Of a stretch of DNA of 64,000 nucleotides, positions 1 to 8,964 are shown piece after piece. A program made the translations under genes and the position numbers. The notes below the pieces were generated by a model. That model did not search any database. It saw nothing but the letters and a program-made list of their open reading frames with translations, and was not told where the DNA came from. The stretch is from Streptomyces sp. TRM68367 (GTDB lineage Bacteria; Actinomycetota; Actinomycetes; Streptomycetales; Streptomycetaceae): contig NZ_JACTVI010000003.1 of NCBI RefSeq assembly GCF_014495685.1, positions 62,001 to 126,000 on the forward strand, written 5' to 3'. Position 1 is the stretch's first letter; each line of letters starts with the position of its first letter.

Positions 1-2
1 CA

Positions 3-1856
3 TGCGCAAATTCGCCCTTACTGATGAACTTGTCGTACTTGCAGAGTTTCTGATAGAAGCCGAAAGATCTACCCTTACTGTGCTGCAAAATGTCTTGCCA
101 GTGGTGCTCAGACTGACGGTGCTGCTCAAGGTACGCATCCTTCAGGACCGGCTCGTTGTTTTCCGGGCCCAGCAGGTCCGCTTCCAGGGTGTGAGGTGCC
201 TCGGCGACGACCAAGTGCCCAGCTGCGCCGATGGACTCGGCGTGCTTGAGGAGCTGTTCCTTCCGATTACTTACTCTGGTCCTGTTCTGGGAGCGGTCGT
301 CGCTCTCAGTTTCATCTTCTCCGGCAGACTGTTCGCCTTCATTCTCTGGTTGTTCTCCCGCCCCCTCTTCCTTCTTCTTTTTCTTAGGGAGCTCCGGATC
401 TGGGTCCCGGTCAGTTACGACCGTAAGCCTGTCCAGAAGACGGCAGCCATTGACTGACGACAGAAGTAGTGTGATGTAAGGCGCAAAATCGACACTGCCC
501 ACGTTAACTATGGTGACGCCGTGAAAGGCCCGGCGTTGTCCGACATGGTCAGGGTCTTGGTCGTCGCCAAACACGCAGTAGCGTGCAATCACAGGAAGGA
601 GGACAGCTTCGGCAATGCCCTCAACCAAGATGACACGGCGAGCAAAAAGTAGGCCGGCCCGCGTTGCATCTAGGTATTGATTGATCTTGCGCCGCTCGTT
701 GGAAGACAAAGTTAGTTGTGCAAGGGGCAGCGCTTGAGTCTTCCGCCGGTCAACGTTCTGTTCCTTGCCCTCGTCGTCTTCCTCCTGCTCGGTCTCAACC
801 TTCGTCCGAAGAGCTACGACATTTTCAATCCCGACACTGCTCGCCAAGTTGGGTGAGTGTGTGGTAGCGATTACCTGGATTCTTCCCGCAGGTCCCTGCA
901 AGTCGTCTTTGGTTGACGCCTTGGACTGCTCGCGCAGGTATTCGAGCAGGACGGCCTGCAACTGTGGGTGCAGATGCGCCTCAGGCTCTTCGACAAGAAA
1001 CAGAGTTAGCTCGAATTCCCGAGCCTTGCGTAGTTCCAGAACAACCGTCGCGATAAACAGCAGGTTCGCATACCCAAGGCCAGATTCAATGAGATCGGCA
1101 GGCTCGATGCCTTTCTCTGCCATCTTTACCCGCAAACTGCGGGTCAGGCGCCCCAACTCGTAGTCAGCGAAGGTTACCTCTACAGTCTGACTGCGTACGG
1201 AGTCGGTGAGCTTTCCCAGGTGGTCCTGTATCTCATCCTTGGCGGTAGCGAGAACGCCATGGTCCTTGAGATCCTTAAATGACTTGTTGGCGCTCTTAAC
1301 GAAGTCATCCTGTTGCTCACCGGTGGTGAGGTGCTGAATGATCCGAAGGAGACGCTGACTGTCAGAGGAGTCCAGCTCTCTCTGCGCATCTCGCAATGGA
1401 GCGAGATAAACGTGTGCAATCTGATCACGCTTGTTTGATTCGGCCTCAGGGCCGCCGACGGGACCAGCTGTCACGCTCGGGCGCATTTGATTGCGAGCGG
1501 GATCTTCCTTGTACGTAGTGGTGTAAATTACCTGATTTGAGTCAATGTTTAGGGCTGTGATGTAGTGCGCCCGCTGTGACTCTGTCAGTCCATCGTAGAC
1601 AGCTTGGAACTCTGCTTCCTTGTTTTTCCGGCCGTGTGATAGGTCGGACTTTTCAAACCATCTGGTAGCTCGGCGGTTCAGGGGCGCTGTTGCAAGCCTC
1701 AAAGCTTCGATCACATTCGACTTACCGGAGTTGTTCTCTCCGACTAGGAGTGTGATGTCGGGCTGGAAATCAATCCCAATGTCGTAGCAAGATCGAAAGT
1801 TCTTGACCTGTAGACGCTGGAGGTACATCCCTGCATTAGAGGCTTGAGCAGTCACA
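3..1856 (-). CDS. OLD-family ATP-dependent endonuclease, partial
   Basis: Reading the minus strand gives one open frame of about 618 codons that leaves the window at its left edge. The N-terminal part is an ABC-type ATPase: the P-loop GENNSGKS lies near residues 39-46 and the Walker B stretch VEEPEAHLHP near residue 285. The C-terminal part is a TOPRIM nuclease, with EGIAEAVLL near residue 409 and TDRDPD near residue 479, followed by a charged Glu/Lys-rich insert. OLD proteins are ATP-regulated DNA nucleases found alone, with retrons, or as GajA of Gabija beside a UvrD-like helicase. The downstream gene that would decide this lies outside the window. The GTG at 1856 has GGGGA about 8 bases upstream. 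The in-frame ATG at 1829 (MYLQRLQVKNF) is the alternative and has only a weak ribosome site. Confidence 0.88.
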
Positions 1857-1991
1857 AATATTTCCCCGTTTATCTATGCCGTCCATTTTAAGTGAAAGTC
1901 GACCTTCGCACCATGTGTCACACAAAGAACCCCCGTGCACCCTGCCACACAACTCCCTTGCTGCGCAGGTGAACTGACGGGTAAGGCGACA

Positions 1992-2019
1992 GCACCCCCG
2001 CTCTGTCGAACGGGGGTGC
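1992..2019. terminator. GC-rich hairpin
   Basis: GCACCCCCG at 1992-2000 pairs with CGGGGGTGC at 2011-2019 around a 10-base loop. There is no T-run after it. It lies upstream of the OLD gene and may end transcription of the degraded region to its right. Confidence 0.4.
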
Positions 2020-2156
2020 GATCCGTTGTTCTGGCTTCTATTGAGCTTCTTCGAGTTGGCCATCCATCAGGTGATGGCCAGTGAAGCGCAACGAGCGAGG
2101 CCCCGGGCTGTTGATCGAGATGTCTGACGTCTCAACCACATTGCTCGGGGGCCTCG

Positions 2157-2283
2157 TTGGTCATCCATCCTCCCGCACTCGACCTGCCGCATGCGCTCGT
2201 GGAGTGGGTCACCATGCTGATCGTCACCCGTGAGGGCGACCGCCGCTGCAAGCTGCGCCCGTCTCAGCGCGCGATGATGGCCG
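2157..2283 (+). pseudogene. IS5-family transposase, 5' remnant
   Basis: The reading frame from GTG 2157 gives MVIHPPALDLPHALVEW and continues to CKLRPSQRAMMA, which resembles the N-terminus of actinobacterial IS5-type DDE transposases. After about 42 codons the family resemblance stops and the frame runs into unrelated sequence, so only the 5' end remains. Just upstream, 2090-2163 holds a long imperfect dyad (AGGCCCC near 2100 and GGGGGCCT near 2153), probably part of the element's end. The assignment is from memory of the family and is tentative. Confidence 0.45.
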
Positions 2284-2566
2284 CCGCCACTCGACAGCGG
2301 CGGCCTCGTTCGAACCCGGTAACGGGGCCAGTCGGCGGGGCATTGGGCGATGAGGCCGTTTCTCCCCGCACTCGGGAGGGTCTTTACCTAGGGGCGCCGG
2401 GCCGCCTTCCCAGCTACCGGCAGCTCTCTCGGCTCGCGTGATCCCGGGCTACTCGTCTCCGTCATCGACTCTCTCGGCCTACGTCATCTCGGTGGCTGCT
2501 CGCCTTCTGTCCCCGTCGGAGGCCGAGGTCTCGGAGGACAACTACGGAGGCTTCAGCCACGGGTGA
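2284..2566. other. Gap with no intact gene
   Basis: No convincing gene was found here. GGCCGCCGC at 2279-2287 and GCGGCGGCC at 2297-2305 form a 9-bp hairpin at the edge of the IS5 remnant. The last 75 bases before 2566 can be read as a short C-terminus on the plus strand (ending EDNYGGFSHG), possibly the tail of a lost gene. Confidence 0.3.
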
Positions 2567-3031
2567 TCAGTCGACCGGAAGTGGCAGATCGGCTGCCAGC
2601 AGGCGCTCGTGCAACTCGCCGAGAGCGGTGCGATTGCTGTCGAACCGGAGCACCTTATGGGCCACTTGGTAGTCCAGCCATTGGATGTCGGTGTGCTCGT
2701 GGGAGATTTTGATCTCCACATCGGTCAGGTCGGTGGCGAACGAGTGCTCTGGTATGACGTAGGTTCCGAAGGGCCAGCTGTCTCGCTCGGCGAAGAACCG
2801 TGCCGGGATGCTGGCTGCGGTCTGCAGCGGATACAGAGGTACGGGCCCGTCGATACCGAGTTCTTCATGGGTCTCGCGCGCTGCGGCTTCCTCCGGGCTC
2901 TCGCCGACTTCACCACCTCCGGCCACGGCTTGCCAGACGCTCACGTCCTCGCGTCGCAGAACGGCGAACTCGACCTGATCGCCGACTCGGCGGAACGGTA
3001 CGACTAGGACTTGGAAGGGCGCTCGGGGCAT
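2567..3031 (-). CDS. NUDIX hydrolase
   Basis: This 154-residue protein hydrolyses a nucleoside-diphosphate-linked substrate that cannot be specified from sequence. It carries a textbook Nudix box near residues 36-58: GGGEVGESPEEAAARETHEE followed by LG, which fits GX5EX7REUXEEXGU. Its length and N-terminus (PFQVLVVPFRR) resemble the small NudB/dihydroneopterin-triphosphate type, but this is only a resemblance. The start ATG at 3031 was chosen because the Nudix fold begins there; an in-frame start at 3082 would add 17 residues with no family character. The IS21 element begins 170 bp upstream and may have separated the gene from its original promoter. Confidence 0.85.
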   Translation of the reverse strand: MPRAPFQVLVVPFRRVGDQVEFAVLRREDVSVWQAVAGGGEVGESPEEAAARETHEELGIDGPVPLYPLQTAASIPARFFAERDSWPFGTYVIPEHSFATDLTDVEIKISHEHTDIQWLDYQVAHKVLRFDSNRTALGELHERLLAADLPLPVD

Positions 3032-3330
3032 GCAGGAACTCCTTGACCGGCGATTGGACCAAGCGTGGATCTGGTCGAGCACACGCAGATCTTGGCGCAG
3101 ATGGGTCGGTTCTCATAGATCTCCTCCACGGCCCGAACGACATCGGCGAGATCCGTTGGCTCCCCCAAGCAGCAGCCCCGACCCGGCTGCCTGACCGAGC
3201 TGACGGCGGCCATGGAAAACTCCCCATAGGCGGCCATTTACGGCCCCGCTGATGGCCAGCGGTTTCCCCGCGGACGGCCAGATATCTCCCCGCTCACAAG
3301 ATCCAGATCCCGGTCGGCGAGAGTCGGGCG

Positions 3331-4878
3331 GTGAAGAACAGCAGGGAGATTATGGACATCCTGGAGGCATACGACCTCACGGGCAGTTACCGCGCGGCGG
3401 CCGAGCTGGCCGGGTGCGACCACCACACGGTGGCCCGCTATGTGAAGATGCGCGCGGCCGGGCAGGCCCCCGAGGCCCGCCGGCACCGGGACCGCGCGAT
3501 CGACGCCTACCTGCCCAAGATCGAGGAGCTGGTGGTCCGCTCCGGCGGCAAGATCCGCGCGGACGTGGTCCACAAGCGCATCACCGCGATGGGCTTCACC
3601 GGCGGGGAGCGAACGACCCGCCGCACCGTGGCCGAGGCGAAGGCCCAGTATCTGGCGGGGCGACGCAGGATCTACCGGCCCTGGATCACCGAGCCGGGGC
3701 TGTGGCTGCAGTACGACTTCGGCGATGGCCCGGTGATCGGCGGCCGCAAGACGACACTGTGGTGCGCGTGGCTGGCCTGGTCGAGGTTCCGGGTCGTGAT
3801 CCCGATCTGGGACAAGACCCTGCCCACCGTGACCGCGTGCCTGGACGCCACGTTCCGCAGGATCGGCGGGATCCCGGCGTTCGTGCTGACCGACAACGAG
3901 AAGACGGTCACCGCCGACCACATCGCCGGGATCGCGGTGCGCAACCCCGAGATCGTCGAGGTCGCCCGGCACTACGGCACGACCATCCGCACCTGCCTGC
4001 CCGCCGACCCGGAGACCAAGGGCGGCTCGGAGGCGACCGTGCGCATCGCCAAAGCCGACCTGGTCCCCAGGGACGTCAACCTGCTGGAGGAATACCGCAC
4101 CTTCGCCCAACTGGAGGCCGCCTGCCGCGAGTTCTGCACCGAGGTCAACGCGCGGGTGCACCGAGCGACCCGCCGCACGCCGGCCGAGATGCTCACCGAG
4201 GAACGCCAAAGGCTCCACCCGCTGCCCCGGCAGCCGTTCACCGTTGCGTTCGGCACCACCCGCCGGGTCAACTGGGACGCCACCATCTCGGTGGAGGCGG
4301 TGCGCTACTCGGTCCCGCACGAGCTGATCGACACCCGGGTCTGGGCCCGCTTCCACGGCGACGAACTGGTCGTCACCGCAGTCGGTGCGGACGGCACCGC
4401 CGCCGAGGCCGCCCGCCACCCGCGCGGCACCCCCGGATCCCCGGTCATCGCCACCGAGCACTACCCCCAGCGCGAGGACAAGGACGCAGAGCGCACCCCG
4501 AAGGCCACCAGCGCCGCCGAGGCCGCGTTCTTGATGATCGGACCCGGCGCCGCGACCTGGCTCATCGAGGCCGCGACCGCCGGCACCCGCCGCGTCAAGG
4601 CCAAGATGGCCGAGGCCGTCACCTTGTCAAAGCTGTACTCCCCAGAAGCAGTTGACCGCGCGCTGGGCACCGCCGCGGTCACCGGCCGCTTCGCCGAGAA
4701 GGACCTGCTGTCCATCCTCGACTACCAGGCCGGCCGCGACAGTGCCGAGCCGACCCGCGCGAGTGAGACCCACAGCCTGCAGCCCGGCACCTCCGCCTGG
4801 GCCGCCTTCGGCACCACCCCGACGCCCATATCCGGCACCGACACCACGAACAGCACCGAAGAAGAGGACCGCATCTGA
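3331..4878 (+). CDS. istA: IS21-family transposase IstA
   Basis: IstA is the DDE integrase of IS21 elements, cutting and joining the element's ends. The 515-residue protein has an N-terminal helix-turn-helix (EAYDLTGSYRAAAELAGC, then HHTVARYV) followed by an rve-type catalytic core. Likely acidic residues are in LQYDFGD near residue 132, VLTDNEK near residue 190 and ETKGGSEATV near residue 232. A Mu-transposase-like C-terminal part follows. It overlaps istB by the single base shared by TGA and ATG, so translation is probably coupled. The length is normal for the family and no disruption is seen. Confidence 0.95.
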   Translation: MKNSREIMDILEAYDLTGSYRAAAELAGCDHHTVARYVKMRAAGQAPEARRHRDRAIDAYLPKIEELVVRSGGKIRADVVHKRITAMGFTGGERTTRRTVAEAKAQYLAGRRRIYRPWITEPGLWLQYDFGDGPVIGGRKTTLWCAWLAWSRFRVVIPIWDKTLPTVTACLDATFRRIGGIPAFVLTDNEKTVTADHIAGIAVRNPEIVEVARHYGTTIRTCLPADPETKGGSEATVRIAKADLVPRDVNLLEEYRTFAQLEAACREFCTEVNARVHRATRRTPAEMLTEERQRLHPLPRQPFTVAFGTTRRVNWDATISVEAVRYSVPHELIDTRVWARFHGDELVVTAVGADGTAAEAARHPRGTPGSPVIATEHYPQREDKDAERTPKATSAAEAAFLMIGPGAATWLIEAATAGTRRVKAKMAEAVTLSKLYSPEAVDRALGTAAVTGRFAEKDLLSILDYQAGRDSAEPTRASETHSLQPGTSAWAAFGTTPTPISGTDTTNSTEEEDRI

Positions 4879-5669
4879 TGGCCACCCCGCTCCGCCAGGT
4901 CCACGGCTCCACCGGCGACCCGCTGGCCGAGGCGATCGAGCTGACCCGCCGCCTGAAACTCCCTCACATCCGCCGGACCCTCGCCGACGTGATCCCCACA
5001 GCGAAGGCCCAACGGTGGGATCCGGCCGAGGTGGTGCGCGTCCTGCTGGCCGAGGAGGCCGCCGGACGTGACCGCGCCAACCTGCACACCCGCCGCAAGC
5101 GCGCCGGCTTCCCCGCCGGGAAGACGTTCGGTGACTGGGACGAGCAGGCGTCCTCGATCCCCCGGGCCACCCAGGACGCGCTCAAGACCCTGGAATGGGT
5201 CCGCCGCCGCGAGAGTCTTTGTGTCTGCGGACCCTCGGGCACCGGGAAGAGCCACTTCACCGAGGCCCTGGGCCAGGCAGCGGTCGAGGCCGGGATGACG
5301 GTCGCCTGGTTCACCATCGAGGACCTCGGGGCGCTGGTCCGCCGCCACCGCGCCGACGACTCCATCGCCCGCGCTCTGGCCCGGATCATCCGCTCCGATC
5401 TGATCATCGTCGATGACATCGGTCTCCTCCCGGTCAGCCCCGATGCCGCCGAGGGCTTCTACCGGCTGGTCGACGCCGCCTACGAACGGCGCGCGCTCGC
5501 GGTCAGCAGCAACCTGCACCCCTCCGGGTTCGACGAGATCATGCCGAAGACCCTCGCCACGGCCACCGTCGACCGGCTCATGCACCATGCCCACATCGTC
5601 GTCACCCAGGGTGACAGCTTCCGGCTCGCCCAGGCCACCTCCGGCCAGGGCGTCAAGCCCTTCAGCTGA
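4878..5669 (+). CDS. istB: IS21-family helper ATPase IstB
   Basis: IstB is a DnaC/DnaA-like AAA+ ATPase that forms the target complex and activates IstA. The 263-residue protein contains the P-loop GPSGTGKSH near residues 117-125 and the Walker B LIIVDDIGLLP near residues 174-184. A conserved N-terminal helical region (AIELTRRLKLPHIRRTL) lies ahead of them. It directly follows istA with a 1-bp overlap. The right terminal repeats of the element begin about 30 bases after its stop codon. Confidence 0.95.
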   Translation: MATPLRQVHGSTGDPLAEAIELTRRLKLPHIRRTLADVIPTAKAQRWDPAEVVRVLLAEEAAGRDRANLHTRRKRAGFPAGKTFGDWDEQASSIPRATQDALKTLEWVRRRESLCVCGPSGTGKSHFTEALGQAAVEAGMTVAWFTIEDLGALVRRHRADDSIARALARIIRSDLIIVDDIGLLPVSPDAAEGFYRLVDAAYERRALAVSSNLHPSGFDEIMPKTLATATVDRLMHHAHIVVTQGDSFRLAQATSGQGVKPFS

Positions 5670-5880
5670 CCACCACACCACCCACGGCGGGGAGACAACT
5701 GGCCGCCGTCGGGGAAGCCCACATGGCCGCCAGCGGGGAGAACTCCTGGCCGCCTACGGGGAGAACTTCAAGGCCATTGACACCGAGCAGAATCAGCCTG
5801 GAACAGGTCGCGCTGGCCCGCGGGGCGAGGCCTGTCCGAGAGCTGGCGAGGTCCCGCTGGACACGCCGGGCCTGTGTCAG

Positions 5881-6210
5881 CGGGGCGGTGAGGACGCCAC
5901 AGGGGATCCACCTCCGCAGGGCTTCTGGGACCGCCACAGTGCCATCGGCCCGCTGGTGCTGTTCCAGGAGCGCGGGCACCAGGCGGCTGGTGGCGAGCCC
6001 TGAGGCGTTCAGCGTCTGGAGATGCGCCGACCTTCCCTGCCGGGGCCGGTGGCGGATGTTGCCGCGCCGGGCCCGGCAGTCGCGGGCGTTCGGTGCCGAG
6101 CTGACCTCGACGTACGATCCGACGCTAGGCAGCCACACCTCGACGTCGTACGTCTTCGCCATTGCGGCGCTCGTGTCCTGGGCGGCGAGCCGCGTGATCC
6201 GGTGGTGCAG
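5881..6210 (-). pseudogene. Seryl-tRNA synthetase C-terminal remnant
   Basis: The minus strand here encodes a stretch with clear class II seryl-tRNA synthetase character: TRLAAQDTSAAMAKTYDVE, EVWLPSVGSYVEVSS, ARRGNIRHRP (motif 3) and TLNASGLATSRLVPALLEQ, ending near PEALRRWIPCGVLTAP. The N-terminal tRNA-binding arm and motifs 1 and 2 are absent, so about 110 of some 420 residues remain. The remnant reads on into the IS21 target region without a stop in the normal place. It is a broken second copy; stand-alone SerRS copies are known in antibiotic clusters as resistance or amino-acid supply genes, but nothing here supports that role directly. Confidence 0.75.
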
Positions 6211-6308
6211 GTGGTGCGGCGCTACGCAAGTAGTACCCCAGGTCATCAACCGTTCGCCGTGATCGCGGACGGGCAGAACTGTGGCGCCTCGTGGACTCGT
6301 GGGTGCAG

Positions 6309-6332
6309 CCGGACAAAGTGTCCGGCCCGTTT
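6309..6332. terminator. GGACA/TGTCC hairpin with T-run
   Basis: GCCGGACA and TGTCCGGC form a stem with a 3-base loop (around 6312-6330), followed by CCCGTTTTA. It resembles a rho-independent terminator reading to the right. A related palindrome recurs at 8275-8298. Confidence 0.45.
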
Positions 6333-6445
6333 TAGGTCCGAGAACGGATGTTGAGCACGGCACTGCAGCCCGAATCGCTCCCTGATCTCGCGGCCTGCTC
6401 GGCCGCTACCGTGGATGATTGACCAAAGTGGGGGAGGCAGCGCGC

Positions 6446-7678
6446 ATGCGTGGTCTTGGTGATCACCTCAGCATCGGAGAGCGGATCGCGTTCTACCGCG
6501 AGCGCCGGGGCTATACGCAGCCTGTGCTCGCCGGTCTCGTCGGTCACAGCACTGACTGGCTGTCGAAGATCGAGCGAGGCGTGCGGAAGCCGCCCAGGAT
6601 CGACAAGCTCGCTGAGCTCGCTCGTGTACTGCGTGTCCCGCTCGGCGACTTGATGGGTCAGCCCGTCCTCCTGGAGGACGAGGAAAAGCACATGGACGAC
6701 GTGCCGGCCGTCCGCGATGCGTTGATGAGCCCTCGGCGGCTCTCCAAGCTGCTGTTCGGTCCCACGGCGGAGCGGCAGTTGCCGCGGACGGACCAGGCGC
6801 AGGTCTTCGTCGAGCGCGGCTGGGGCGACTACCAGGCCGGCGTTCTTGGCGACGTCATCGCCGCCCTGCCCGGCCTGTTGAGGACTGCCCAGGAGCTGGA
6901 AGACCTTCCGCATGGCGATCAGCGGAGACGCGGCCTCGCCGTCTCGGCTCGTACGCATCACCTGGCGGCGACCACCCTCGCCAAGGTCGGCGAGTCCGAC
7001 CTGTCGTGGCTCGCGGCCGAACGCGCCATGCGCGCCGCCGACGAATCCGAGGACCCGCTGTCGGTCGTCTCCGCCGCCCGCTCCGGTACGCACGCACTGC
7101 TGGCCAACGGGCGCTACGAGGACGCCCTCGAACTGGGCGATACTGCGGCGGCCTGGCTCGCAAGTCAGGTTCGCGACGACGACCCGGCCGCCTTGAGCCT
7201 GCTTGGCATGATTCATTTGCGAGCTGCTGTGGCCGCCGCACGTCACCAGGACCGGCACACCGCCAACTCTCTGTTGGAGAAGGCGAAGCGGCTCGCCGAC
7301 CGGCTCGGTTCCGACGAGAACCACTGGCAGACGTGCTTCGGTCCGACGAACGTCGAGCTGCACCGCCTGTCGATCGAGCTTGACCTGGAGAACATCCCGT
7401 ACGTCGTCGAGCATGGCGGCATCGACGTGTCCCACATGCCGGCGGAACGCGCCGTGTCTCATCGCATCGACTACGCCCGCGGCCTCTGCCTCAAGGGCCG
7501 CGTCGACGCGTCCTTCAGGGAACTGCGGGAGGCCGAACGCACCTCGCCCCAGCTCGTGCGGAACAATCCACGTGTACGCGAGACCCTTCGCGACCTGAGG
7601 AAGCAGTCCCCGGTCACGGGCGGCAGCCACTCATCCGAGCTGCTGGCCATGGCCCAACGATGCAGGGCGGTGCAGTGA
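6446..7678 (+). CDS. XRE-family regulator with TPR-like C-terminus
   Basis: The 410-residue protein starts with a lambda-repressor-type helix-turn-helix (residues about 10-62; key stretch RRGYTQPVLAGLVGHSTDWL, then SKIERG). A long all-helical C-terminal half follows, resembling the TPR-like ligand or peptide sensor domain of Streptomyces XRE regulators. ATG 6446 is chosen because GGGGGAGG lies 8 bases upstream; an upstream TTG at 6419 is in frame but less likely. The stop overlaps the next gene's GTG (GTGA), so the pair is translationally coupled. DNA target and ligand are unknown. Confidence 0.85.
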   Translation: MRGLGDHLSIGERIAFYRERRGYTQPVLAGLVGHSTDWLSKIERGVRKPPRIDKLAELARVLRVPLGDLMGQPVLLEDEEKHMDDVPAVRDALMSPRRLSKLLFGPTAERQLPRTDQAQVFVERGWGDYQAGVLGDVIAALPGLLRTAQELEDLPHGDQRRRGLAVSARTHHLAATTLAKVGESDLSWLAAERAMRAADESEDPLSVVSAARSGTHALLANGRYEDALELGDTAAAWLASQVRDDDPAALSLLGMIHLRAAVAAARHQDRHTANSLLEKAKRLADRLGSDENHWQTCFGPTNVELHRLSIELDLENIPYVVEHGGIDVSHMPAERAVSHRIDYARGLCLKGRVDASFRELREAERTSPQLVRNNPRVRETLRDLRKQSPVTGGSHSSELLAMAQRCRAVQ

Positions 7679-8238
7679 GTTCGATGCAGGGCAAGGTGCT
7701 GGGCGTCGTCGGATCGAGCGCCGGCGGGATCGAGGAACTGCGTACAGGACTCGTGGTCCCGGCGCTTGAACGGGGCTGGACGGTTGCGGTCACGCTCACG
7801 CCGACCGCAGGTCAGTGGCTCCGCACGAGCGGGGAGACGGCCGAGATCGAGGGGCTGACCGGCCTTCCCGTACGGTCCGAATCACGTCTGCCGGGTGACT
7901 CCCGGCCGCATCCGCCCGTGGACTGCTACGTCGTGGCCCCGGCAAGTGCCAACACCGTCGCCAAGCTCGCCCTGGGGATCTCCGACAACCAGGCATTGAC
8001 ACAGGTCAACGAGGCCATCGGAACACTGGACCTCCCAGTACTCGTCTGGCCCCGGGTCAACTCCGCGCACGCTCGCCACCCCGCATGGGAAGGGCACATC
8101 AAAGCCCTTCACGATTCAGGGGTGCGGTTGATCTACGGAGACGAGGTATGGCCGCTCGCCGAGCCGCGGGCTGGGATGCCGGGGCGCCGGTACCCGTGGG
8201 AAGCCGTACTAGACGAGGCCAGCAGAGCAATCTCCTGA
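7675..8238 (+). CDS. Flavoprotein (phosphopantothenoylcysteine decarboxylase-like fold)
   Basis: The protein of about 187 residues has the flavoprotein (PF02441) pattern: an N-terminal nucleotide-binding strand-loop (VLGVVGSSAGGIEELR) and the later CYVVAPASANTVAKLALGIS and LPVLVWPRVNSAHARHP stretches typical of FMN-binding homo-oligomeric decarboxylase-like proteins. The role is not known. It is coupled to the preceding XRE/TPR regulator by a 4-bp overlap, a pairing that recurs in Streptomyces accessory regions. An in-frame ATG at 7660 would add five residues. Confidence 0.8.
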   Translation: MSSMQGKVLGVVGSSAGGIEELRTGLVVPALERGWTVAVTLTPTAGQWLRTSGETAEIEGLTGLPVRSESRLPGDSRPHPPVDCYVVAPASANTVAKLALGISDNQALTQVNEAIGTLDLPVLVWPRVNSAHARHPAWEGHIKALHDSGVRLIYGDEVWPLAEPRAGMPGRRYPWEAVLDEASRAIS

Positions 8239-8274
8239 CAAACCATCAATAAGCCTGCGAAATAAGAGCAATTG

Positions 8275-8298
8275 GACCCGGACAGTCTGTCTGGGCCC
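8275..8298. terminator. Palindrome after the flavoprotein gene
   Basis: CCCGGACAG and CTGTCTGGG form an imperfect dyad separated by one base. It sits between the flavoprotein gene and the next start and may be a terminator or an operator. Confidence 0.35.
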
Positions 8299-8351
8299 TT
8301 CGTCTCGACTGGCGCCAGTCTGAGGGCATCACCGGCTAACGGAGGGACCGG

Positions 8352-8960
8352 ATGCCCGATCAGGGATTGAGCGCGGCACTCCCCGGCGCAACGACCTGGG
8401 GCGACGCATCCAAGAACTGCCCAAACGCGCGCACGGATGCACTGGGCGGCAATGACTACTCATCTCGACGCTCATCTGATGCCGCCCCAACGCCGTCGGG
8501 CACGGAGCACATCGCCGGGAGCGCCGCAAGAAGCACCCCCACGCCAACCAGCCGCACCCGGCTCTGCAGCCTCTGCCGATGCCGCCTGAGTCGGTACAAC
8601 GGCGAAGACATCTGTTCCGGCTGTGCTCGCAGTGGGGCAGCCGTACAGCCTGCGCGCCCCTTTGTTCCACCCCATGTATGGGCTTGCCGGGACGTCAGAG
8701 ACGCCTTGTTACGCAAGGACTTCGGCAGGCTATGCCAACTCGTGCGAGAGTACGGCCACCTCCGTCAAGACGACATGGCCCTCCTCACGGGGCTGAGCCA
8801 GGCCTTTCTGTCGATGCTGGAATCTGGGCAGCGGCGCCTCACCAATATCGACCGGATCATCGTGCTCCTGGACGGCTTGAACGCACCCGTCGACATCACA
8901 GGGCCGATGCTGCGTCCCATAGCTGCCGCTCAGGGGCCATCTCTTCGTACGATCTCCTGA
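8352..8960 (+). CDS. Zinc-finger/helix-turn-helix protein, short
   Basis: The 202-residue protein has a low-complexity Ser/Thr/Pro N-terminus, then a four-cysteine knuckle (LCSLCRCRLSR and DICSGCARS, residues about 71-92), then an XRE-type helix-turn-helix (LRQDDMALLTGLSQAFLSML and ESGQRRLTNIDRI, residues about 137-170). In many Streptomyces homologues this arrangement continues into a long TPR sensor. Here the protein stops soon after the HTH, so it is either a short form or a truncated gene. GGAGGGA lies 4-5 bases before ATG 8352. Confidence 0.7.
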   Translation: MPDQGLSAALPGATTWGDASKNCPNARTDALGGNDYSSRRSSDAAPTPSGTEHIAGSAARSTPTPTSRTRLCSLCRCRLSRYNGEDICSGCARSGAAVQPARPFVPPHVWACRDVRDALLRKDFGRLCQLVREYGHLRQDDMALLTGLSQAFLSMLESGQRRLTNIDRIIVLLDGLNAPVDITGPMLRPIAAAQGPSLRTIS

Positions 8961-8964
8961 TCCT

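Larger units (their letters stand above)
3201..5782 (+). mobile_element. IS21-family insertion sequence, intact
   Basis: The two ends align as inverted repeats. The left end (TGACGGCGGCCATGG from 3201) and the complement of the right end (TGTCAATGGCCTTGA, ending at 5782) match over about 35 bases, sharing CTCCCC and AGGCGGCCA. Both start with TG. Internal copies of the GGCCGCcagcGGGGAGA motif follow at each end, as in IS21 multiple terminal repeats. CCGAGC flanks both sides (3195-3200 and 5783-5788) as a 6-bp target duplication. Both transposition genes are open, so the element may be active. Confidence 0.88.

Noticed and set aside
3252..4655. 467-codon open frame over istA and the antisense 407-codon frame
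   Set aside because: Both are composition shadows of istA, with no motifs and extreme Arg/Gly/Pro content.
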